DNA from: Mycobacterium kyorinense
GTDB lineage: Bacteria; Actinomycetota; Actinomycetes; Mycobacteriales; Mycobacteriaceae
Length of the DNA stretch: 33,418 bases
Direction: 5' to 3'
Assembly: GCF_002101735.1 (NCBI RefSeq)
Contig: NZ_LQPE01000112.1
Location: forward strand, 1-33,418
Part shown: piece by piece, positions 29,501 to 33,418 of the stretch
Layout: each line of letters starts with the position of its first letter
Position numbering within the stretch: position 1 is the first letter of the stretch
The notes under the pieces: model-generated
What the model was told of the DNA's origin: nothing
Seen by the model: only the letters and a program-made list of their open reading frames with translations
Database searches by the model: none
Program-made: the position numbers and the translations under genes

Positions 29501-31275
29501 TCATCGCCACCCGGCGCCGCCAACGCCGTGCACGGCTGGACATCAACAGCGGCATCGCCGACATCGATCACCGCCACACCGCACCCATCAAGCCGCCCAG
29601 CCAAATCAGCACAACTAATCACCGCCACCGGCGCCGCATCACCAACCACGAACCGCAACCGCGCAGCCGGCACCACCGGATCGATCGGCACATACGCCGC
29701 CCCCGCCTTGAGCACCGCCAACATCGCCACAACCGCCTCGACCGACCGCGGCAACAACACCCCCCCACACTGCCCCGCCCCCACCCCACGACCAACCAAC
29801 AAATGCGCCAACCGATTCGACGCCTCATCAAGCTCGCGATACGTCACCGACACCGCACCACAACTGACCGCCACCGCCTCAGGCGCACGCGCCACCTGCG
29901 CCCCAAACAACACCGGAACCGACACCACCGACGCCACCGACGCCGACAACACCCCCCAATTACCCACCACACCCAACCGGGCACGCTCAACCTCACCCAA
30001 CACATCAACCGCCGACAACCGCCCACCCGGATCAGCAGCCATCCCCACCAACACCCGCTCCAACCGCCCCACCAACACCTCAACACCCACCACATCAAAC
30101 ACATCCGCGTCGAATTCGACGCGGAGGCTGAGTTCGTCGCCGGGCCTGGCTTGCACCGTAAGCGGGTAGTGGTTGTATTCGCGGTTGTTGAACTCGGTGA
30201 TGGCCAACCCGTCGACGCTGGGCAGGGCGGCGGTGTCGACTGGGTAGTTTTCGAACACGAAAAGGCTGTCGAACAGTTGGTCGTGGCCGGTGACGCGGTG
30301 AATTTCGCTGAGCGCCAGGTGCTGATGTTCGAGCGTGTTGTGGTGGGCGCGCTGCAATTGGTCGAGCAGGTCGGTGGTGGTGGTCGTGGGAGTGAAGCGC
30401 ACCCGCACCGGCACGGTGTTGATCAACAGCCCCACAATCGATTCCGCGCCGAACACCTCGGCGGGCCGCCCCGAGACGGCGACGCCGAAGACGACGTCGT
30501 GCTGACCGGTCAACCACATCAGCAGCTGCGCGAAGGCGCCCTGCAGCACGGTGTTGACCGTCGTGTGGCATGCGCGCGCCAGCTCGCTGACGGCGCGGGT
30601 GGTCTCCGCGGACAGCCGGAACGAGGCGAAGTCTCGCCGCCCTGGCCCCAACCGGTCCGGCGGCCCGACCAAGGTCGGGGTGTCGAAGCCGGCGAGCACC
30701 TCGCGCCACGCGGCGTGGGCAGCATCGAGATCTCGATCGGCCAGCCAGGTAACAAACCTGCGGTACGGGACGGCCGCCGGCAGACGCTGCCCGTAATAGC
30801 TGGCGAATATTTCGCGCAGCAGGATCGGCAGCGACCAGCCATCGATGACGATGTGGTGAGCGGTGAGCACAAACCGGTGGCGATCGGGTGCGACGCGGAT
30901 CAGCGCCGCGCGGAAGGCCGGCTGGTCGGCGAGGTCGCAGACCGCGGCGCGTTCGGTGGCGCAAGTCTGCTGGACTTGGTCCTCGACGTCGAGGTTTTGG
31001 CCGTCCAGCTCGACGTACCGCCACGGCACCACCGGGCCAGCCGGGATGATTTGCACTGGTGTGTCGAACTTTTCGGAGAAGCGGGCCGCCAGGTTGGGAT
31101 GCCGGTTGGCCACGTTGTCCATGGCCTCGTGCAGCCGTTCGGCATCGAGCGGTCCGGTCACGGTGATGTCCAGCTGCATCGCGTAGACGTCGTCGTCGTC
31201 GCCCTGCGCGGCCCGGGCATGGAAGAGCAGCCCCCGCTGCAGGGGCGTCAGCGGCAACACGTCAGCGATCTGCAT
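21934..31275 (-). CDS. NRPS, C-A-T / C-A-T-E / C-T, no release domain
   Basis: This gene encodes 3113 residues from the ATG at 31275, which has GAGAGG 4 nt upstream; an in-frame TTG at 31320 is possible but weaker. Domains by approximate residue: C 1-400 (HHIVIDG ~141), A 450-945, T ~960-1025 (GGNS), C 1045-1470 (HHIAADG ~1177), A 1520-2010, T ~2030-2095 (GGDS), E 2110-2550 ([10 protein letters not shown] ~2237), C 2580-2990 (HHIVLDG ~2724), T 3030-3100 (GGDS). Both A domains have hand-aligned code DFWSVGMVHK, one conservative step or two from the threonine code DFWNIGMVHK. The gene therefore probably adds L-Thr and then Thr that is epimerised. The final module lacks an A domain and there is no thioesterase, so its T domain must be charged in trans or serve hand-over. 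It overlaps the upstream NRPS gene by 14 nt. Confidence 0.96.
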   Translation of the reverse strand: MQIADVLPLTPLQRGLLFHARAAQGDDDDVYAMQLDITVTGPLDAERLHEAMDNVANRHPNLAARFSEKFDTPVQIIPAGPVVPWRYVELDGQNLDVEDQVQQTCATERAAVCDLADQPAFRAALIRVAPDRHRFVLTAHHIVIDGWSLPILLREIFASYYGQRLPAAVPYRRFVTWLADRDLDAAHAAWREVLAGFDTPTLVGPPDRLGPGRRDFASFRLSAETTRAVSELARACHTTVNTVLQGAFAQLLMWLTGQHDVVFGVAVSGRPAEVFGAESIVGLLINTVPVRVRFTPTTTTTDLLDQLQRAHHNTLEHQHLALSEIHRVTGHDQLFDSLFVFENYPVDTAALPSVDGLAITEFNNREYNHYPLTVQARPGDELSLRVEFDADVFDVVGVEVLVGRLERVLVGMAADPGGRLSAVDVLGEVERARLGVVGNWGVLSASVASVVSVPVLFGAQVARAPEAVAVSCGAVSVTYRELDEASNRLAHLLVGRGVGAGQCGGVLLPRSVEAVVAMLAVLKAGAAYVPIDPVVPAARLRFVVGDAAPVAVISCADLAGRLDGCGVAVIDVGDAAVDVQPCTALAAPGGDDVAYLIYTSGTTGVPKGVAVTHRSVVGLLEALDGELELSAGQVWSQCHSLAFDFSVWEIFGALLHGGRLVVVPDAVVRSPEELHAVLVGEQVNVLSQTPSAFYALQAVDALQPELGAQFKLETVVFGGEALEPQRLSAWLGNHPGLPRLVNMYGITETTVHASFRQIVAADVEGSASPIGVPLAHLGFFVLDGWLRAVPVGVVGELYVAGDGVACGYVGRAGLSASRFVACPFGGFGERMYRTGDLVCWRADGQLEYVGRADEQVKIRGYRIELGEIQAALSECAGVDSAVVIAREDRPGDKRLVGYVTGEVDAGALRTALAERLPAYMVPAAVVVLEALPLTVNGKLDKRALPAPEYSDTDRYRPPATPTEEILAGIYAQVLGLERVGADDSFFDLGGNSLSAMRLVAEVNTSLAASLSVRAVFEAPTVAELAPRIGRDIGRLEPLVAVERPSVVPLSFAQQRLWFIDQLHGPSPVYNIAVGLRLCGQLDVDALAAALTDVVGRHESLRTLFLAPKGIPQQVVVPVEQAHFGWDVVDATGWPVNRLEEAIDETTRHSFDLAVEVPLWTRLFTVTDDEHVLVVVVHHIAADGWSIVPFVRDLGQAYASRCAGQAPDWAPLAVQYADYTLWQRAQLGDLDDNHSRIAAQLAYWEDALAGMPERLQLPTNRPYPPVADYRGARVAVEWPAELQQQVARLARAHNATSFMVVQAALAVLLAKLTASFDVAVGFPIAGRRDPALDELVGFFVNTLVLRVDLTGDPTVAELLAQVRRRSLAAYEHQDAPFEVLVERLNPTRSLGHHPLVQVMLAWQNLPGHTAEAAATLGLGDLQVTQIPIETHTARMDLTFSLAERWSEAKEPAGIGGTVEFDADVFDVVGVEVLVGRLERVLVGMAADPGGRLSAVDVLGEVERARLGVVGNWGVLSASVASVVSVPVLFGAQVARAPEAVAVSCGAVSVTYRELDEASNRLAHLLVGRGVGAGQCVGVLLPRSVEAVVAMLAVLKAGAAYVPIDPVVPAARLRFVVGDAAPVAVISCADLAGRLDGCGVAVIDVGDAAVDVQPCTALAAPGGDDVAYLIYTSGTTGVPKGVAVTHRSVVGLLEALDGELELSAGQVWSQCHSLAFDFSVWEIFGALLHGGRLVVVPDAVVRSPEELHAVLVGEQVNVLSQTPSAFYALQAVDALQPELGAQFKLETVVFGGEALEPQRLSAWLGNHPGLPRLVNMYGITETTVHASFRQIVAADVEGSASPIGVPLAHLGFFVLDGWLRAVPVGVVGELYVAGDGVACGYVGRAGLSASRFVACPFGGFGERMYRTGDLVCWRADGQLEYVGRADEQVKIRGYRIELGEIQAALSECAGVDSAVVIAREDRPGDKRLVGYVTGEVDAGALRTALAERLPAYMVPAAVVVLEALPLTVNGKLDKRALPAPEYSDTDRYRPPATPTEEILAGIYAQVLGLERVGADDSFFDLGGDSILSMQVVALAFAAGVVCRPRDIFVEQTVARLARVVTVGSGADGPVDDGTGQLPATPIMCWLRGQQGPIEQFNQTVVLQAPEEVTEADVVVVLQALLDRHAMLRLRAEDDGAGGWSLQVPEAGTVDAGACLQSVDVLSDEAVVAARSRLDPGAGVMLSALWVASTGQLVVIAHHLAVDGVSWRILLEDLNIAWAQHRGGRQVTLPVTGTSFARWASLLAEQARRAEIVEQAQAWRQVAATPAAVPSVRPDVDMFATAGHLSASLDVETTRMLLAEVPAAFHAGVHDILLIAFALAWAQFLGRHGNSIGIDVESHGRDEQLASDVDLSHTVGWFTTKYPVALTVGELSWAQVVAGETALGAVVKDAKEQLRAAPDPVTYGLLRYLNPDVELAGSEPPIGFNYLGRLGAPAAYASGDVWRFSQADVASAGAATAIAMPLIHTVLLNAGTIDDAEAGPQLQANWVWAPSALDRAAVTRLSRLWFEALAGMCAHVRRGGGGLTPSDIAPARLDQQQIDELQRQYRIDDVLPLTPLQQGLLFHACAAQGIDDAYAVQLDITLHGPLDPHRLHDAMHTVVGRHPHLAARFCPEFDEPVQIIPAEPVVPWRYAELDAEDADVDEQIQRLCAAERAAVCDLARLPALRAALIRTAPDRHRFVLTNHHIVLDGWSTPILLGEIFAAYSGERLPPAAPYRRYVAWLSGRDRAGAQAVWRKALTGFDTATLVGPPDRLGLGPRGVATFQVPEKSTRGVGKLARSCHTTVNTVLQAAWAVLLSSLTGQRDVAFGAVVSGRPAEVAGSESMVGLLINTVPVRANLTAATTPADLLAQLHDANNNTLEHQHLALNEIHRLTGLPRLFDTVFVFENYPVDAPALTHKLETTITEFSVRDYYHYPLAVQAGPGKELDLRVQFRTDVFDVASIETLMERYEQVLAAMTADPTRPLASMDLPDDGEHRHRVAPAPENREAPSDYRAPATRAEQILADIYARVLGLDRVGVDESFFDLGGDSLSAMRAVAAINSALETRLAVSALFYAPTVTSLSQLLAEVPAANPISDR
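23530..28189 (-). other. NRPS module 2 of the 3113-aa gene: C-A-T-E, threonine-like
   Basis: An LCL-type C domain ([18 protein letters not shown] near 27745) leads into an A domain whose DNA copies that of the preceding module with one mismatch, hence the same threonine-like code. The T domain is of the E-partner type ([25 protein letters not shown]). The E domain has [15 protein letters not shown] (Gly to Ser, conserved Glu kept), [15 protein letters not shown] and GFNYLGR. A D-allo-Thr residue is predicted. Confidence 0.86.
25093..26908 (-). repeat. 1816-bp direct repeat, copy in module 2 (A-T)
   Basis: This block equals 28306-30121 at an offset of 3213 bp. The only mismatch I find is A at 26552 against C at 29765, which makes Val here and Gly in the other copy (GQC-V/G-GVLL). 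It covers the last ~40 residues of the C domain, the whole A domain and the T domain up to Gly-Gly of GGDS. Confidence 0.93.
28190..31275 (-). other. NRPS module 1 of the 3113-aa gene: C-A-T, threonine-like
   Basis: The C domain is of DCL type ([16 protein letters not shown]), matching the E domain at the end of the upstream gene. The A domain code is D-F-W-S-V-G-M-V-H-K, with the [11 protein letters not shown] stretch typical of threonine A domains. The T domain has GGNSLSAM, with Asn in place of the usual Asp before the modified Ser; this variant occurs in functional carrier proteins. There is no E domain, so L-Thr is predicted. Confidence 0.85.
28306..30121 (-). repeat. 1816-bp direct repeat, copy in module 1 (A-T)
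   Basis: Partner of 25093-26908. The first flanking difference on the T-domain side lies directly after the Gly-Gly codons of GGNS. On the C-domain side identity ends inside the conserved FDADVFD region. The Gly caused by C at 29765 replaces a Val conserved in most A domains of this window at that site (CVxLL). Confidence 0.93.
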
Positions 31276-33418
31276 ATTGCCTCTCGAGCTCGTTGATCTG
31301 CTGTTGGCTGAGTCCGGCAAGCGCGACGTCCGACGGCGTCAGCCCGCCGCCACCGGATCGCACGTGGGTGCAGATACCGGTCAGCGCGTCAAACCACAAC
31401 CGGCTCAGGCGGTTTACCTGCGCTTCGTTGAGAACGGAGGGCGCCCAGGTCCAGTTGGCGTGCAAGTGCGGGCCGGCGTCGGTGTCGACGGTGACGGCGT
31501 TGAGCTCCAGGGTGTGTCCCAGCGGCATCGGTACCGCCGCGGCAACTCCGGTGAGAGACAAGCCCTCTGGGCTGATGCGCCACACGTCGTCGGACGCCTC
31601 CGCTGCCGCGCCCAGCCGCCCGAGGTAGTTGAAACCGATCTGCGGATCGGAGGCGTCAAGGTCGACGTCGGTGTTCAGGTACCGCAGCAGACCGTAGGTC
31701 AACGGGTCCGGCAGGGCGCGCAGCTGCTCTTTGGCGTCTTTGACCACCGTCCCCAGCGCCGCTTCACCGGCGGTCACTTGCGCCCAGCGCAGCCCACTCA
31801 GGTTGAGCGAGATCGGATATTTGGTGGTAAACCATCCCACGGTGCGCGACAGGTCGATATCGGAGCCCAGGTCGTCGTGGCGTCCGTGGCCTTCGACGTC
31901 GATGCCGAGGGGCGCGCCGCCTGTGCCGAGAAACTCCGCCACCGCCAACCCGAATGCGATCAGCAGGATGTCGTGGATTCCGGCACGAAACGCCGTCGGC
32001 ACCTCGGCGAGCAGCATGCGGGTGATTTCCGCATCCTCCAGCACCGCCGACAGGTGCCCGGCGCTCACGTAGGTGTCTACCTCGGGGCATGGCGGGGGCA
32101 GCGCGGCGGGGGTCGCCGCCACCGCTTGCCAAACGTCAGCCTGCTCAACGACGTCGGCGGCGTACGCGTGCTCAGCCAGCAGTGCCGCCCACCGGGCAAA
32201 CGACGTGCCGGTCGCCGGCAACAGCACCTCCTGCCCGGCGCGATGCTGAGCCCAAGCAATGTTGAGGTCCTCCAACAGAATTCGCCACGACACTCCGTCG
32301 ACAGCAAGGTGGTGAATGATCAAGACCAGCTGTGCGGCGTCGGCCACCCACAGCGCGCTGAGCATCGCGCCGGCGGCGGGATTCAGCCGGGCCCGCGCCT
32401 GGATCAGCGCCTCGTCCGACAGCGTTTCCACCGCATGTAGGCACTCGGCGGCGTCCACCGAACCCGCCTCGGGCACCTGCAAGGACCACGCGGCGTCGCC
32501 ATCGTCGACGCGCAGCCGCAGCATGGGATGGCGGTCCAGCAGTGCCTGAAGGACGGCCACCACGTCGGCGTGGCTGATCCCGTCCGGGGTCTGCACCACC
32601 ATCGTCTGGTTGAACTGCTCAACCGGGCCCTCGATGCTGTTTAGCCATCGCATGATTGGGGTTGGGCGGACCTCGCCCACACCTTCGTCGATCGGTGCAT
32701 CGCCGCTGTCGGCCACGGTGGCTACCTGGGCCAGTCGGGCCACAGTTTGCTCGACGAAGATGTCGCGCGGCTTGCATATCAGGCCGGCGGCACGAGCCCG
32801 CGCCACCACCTGCATGGACAAGATGCTGTCGCCGCCGAGGTCGAAGAAGGAGTCGTCGCGCCCGACCCGCTCCAGCCCGAGGACCTGGGCGTAGATACCG
32901 GCCAAAATCTCCTCGGTCGGCCCGACCGGAGCCCGATAAACCTCACCGCGGTAATCCGGCACCGGCAACGCCCGAACATCAAGCTTGCCGTTCACCGTCA
33001 ACGGCAAACTGTCCAACCCCACCAACGCCGCCGGCACCATATAACCCGGCAACCGCGCCGCCAACTGCTCACGCAACCAACCCGAATCAGCACCACCAGT
33101 GAAATAACCCACCAACCGCTTATCACCAGGACGATCCTCACGGGCCACCACCACCGCCGAATCCACCCCAGCCAAACCCGCTAACGCCGCCTGAACCTCC
33201 CCCAACTCAATCCGATACCCACGAACCTTGACCTGCTCATCAGCACGCCCCACATACTCCAACTGCCCATCAACACCCCACCGCACCAAATCCCCAGTGC
33301 GATACATCCGCTCACCAAACCCACCAAACGGACACGCCACAAACCGAGCCGCCGACAACCCCGCACGACCCCAATACCCAACCCCCACCCCCAAACCAGC
33401 CACATACAACTCCCCCCG
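31262..33418 (-). CDS. NRPS, C-terminal part: A(partial)-T-E
   Basis: The gene enters from the right edge with no start in view; about 718 residues are visible. They begin at the A-domain motif GELYVAG and continue through YRTGDL, the hinge region and NGKLD of the A domain. Next comes a T domain ([11 protein letters not shown] near visible residues 195-205), then an E domain. The E domain shows [17 protein letters not shown] near 32310, [20 protein letters not shown] and GFNYLGR. The substrate code is outside the window, but the residue should be D-configured. The protein ends [16 protein letters not shown]. This is exactly where other proteins here continue from E into C, and no docking sequence is seen. 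The next gene starts 14 nt inside this one, so translation is probably coupled if the split is genuine. Confidence 0.95.
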   Translation of the reverse strand, partial: RGELYVAGLGVGVGYWGRAGLSAARFVACPFGGFGERMYRTGDLVRWGVDGQLEYVGRADEQVKVRGYRIELGEVQAALAGLAGVDSAVVVAREDRPGDKRLVGYFTGGADSGWLREQLAARLPGYMVPAALVGLDSLPLTVNGKLDVRALPVPDYRGEVYRAPVGPTEEILAGIYAQVLGLERVGRDDSFFDLGGDSILSMQVVARARAAGLICKPRDIFVEQTVARLAQVATVADSGDAPIDEGVGEVRPTPIMRWLNSIEGPVEQFNQTMVVQTPDGISHADVVAVLQALLDRHPMLRLRVDDGDAAWSLQVPEAGSVDAAECLHAVETLSDEALIQARARLNPAAGAMLSALWVADAAQLVLIIHHLAVDGVSWRILLEDLNIAWAQHRAGQEVLLPATGTSFARWAALLAEHAYAADVVEQADVWQAVAATPAALPPPCPEVDTYVSAGHLSAVLEDAEITRMLLAEVPTAFRAGIHDILLIAFGLAVAEFLGTGGAPLGIDVEGHGRHDDLGSDIDLSRTVGWFTTKYPISLNLSGLRWAQVTAGEAALGTVVKDAKEQLRALPDPLTYGLLRYLNTDVDLDASDPQIGFNYLGRLGAAAEASDDVWRISPEGLSLTGVAAAVPMPLGHTLELNAVTVDTDAGPHLHANWTWAPSVLNEAQVNRLSRLWFDALTGICTHVRSGGGGLTPSDVALAGLSQQQINELERQYADR
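31276..31285 (-). promoter_or_regulatory. Ribosome binding site inside the overlap of the two NRPS genes
   Basis: The coding strand reads GAGAGG, CAAT, ATG. This purine-rich site lies within the last codons of the upstream gene and supports ATG at 31275 over the TTG at 31320. Confidence 0.5.

Noticed and set aside
28948..31296. 782-residue open frame on the plus strand
   Set aside because: It lies antisense to the NRPS, is rich in H, R and Q, and has no recognisable domain. It is a GC-rich shadow frame and its beginning repeats with the NRPS duplication.
31276..31320. TTG start 15 codons upstream for the 3113-aa NRPS
   Set aside because: The extra residues ([14 protein letters not shown]) do not look like NRPS, TTG is a rarer start, and the ATG at 31275 has GAGAGG at the right distance.
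33407..33409. Apparent start codon of the right-edge NRPS frame
   Set aside because: The TTG is the Leu of the A-domain motif GELYVAG; the gene clearly continues beyond the window.

Overview
The window is GC-rich and almost entirely non-ribosomal peptide synthetase (NRPS) coding sequence on the minus strand. An MbtH-like protein with a typical mycobacterial sequence, GTG starts, strong Shine-Dalgarno sites about 4 nt from the start codons and the whole NRPS style point to an actinomycete, most probably a Mycobacterium. There are no rRNA or tRNA genes, insertion sequences or CRISPR arrays.

Layout, in the direction of minus-strand transcription (right to left). (1) 33418-31262: the 3' end of an NRPS gene entering from the right edge, ending [A-T-E]. 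(2) 31275-21934: a 3113-residue NRPS, C-A-T / C-A-T-E / C-T. It overlaps the first gene by 14 nt at an otherwise seamless E-C junction, so the two look like one synthetase split by one extra base. Both of its A domains carry a threonine-like code and lie in an 1816-bp direct repeat with a single mismatch. Its last module has lost its A domain and there is no thioesterase. (3) 21236-21910, plus strand: a small membrane methyltransferase of the isoprenylcysteine/phospholipid methyltransferase type, converging on gene 2 with a hairpin between the two stops. (4) 21235-20598: a 638-bp non-coding region with a perfect 17-bp dyad and a consensus -35 box facing the next operon. (5) 20597-20367: mbtH-like gene. 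(6) 20348-1: a giant NRPS that runs off the left edge after at least 6782 residues, C-A-T / C-A-T / C-A-T-E / C-A-T-E / C-A-T / C-A...; its first C domain resembles an acylating or starter domain.

Taken together this is part of a large assembly line with ten modules at least partly visible. The MbtH-like protein would support the adenylation domains. Three E-containing modules plus the one entering at the right edge predict four D-residues. The N-terminal C domain of the giant gene suggests a lipid-initiated peptide (lipopeptide or glycopeptidolipid-like), but neither the release domain nor the lipid-loading genes are in view. The product cannot be named from this window. The most unusual points are the near-identical A-T duplication with its edge inside the T-domain active-site motif, the fossil A-less C-T end, the one-base split of two NRPS genes, and strongly strand-skewed islands confined to a few A domains.
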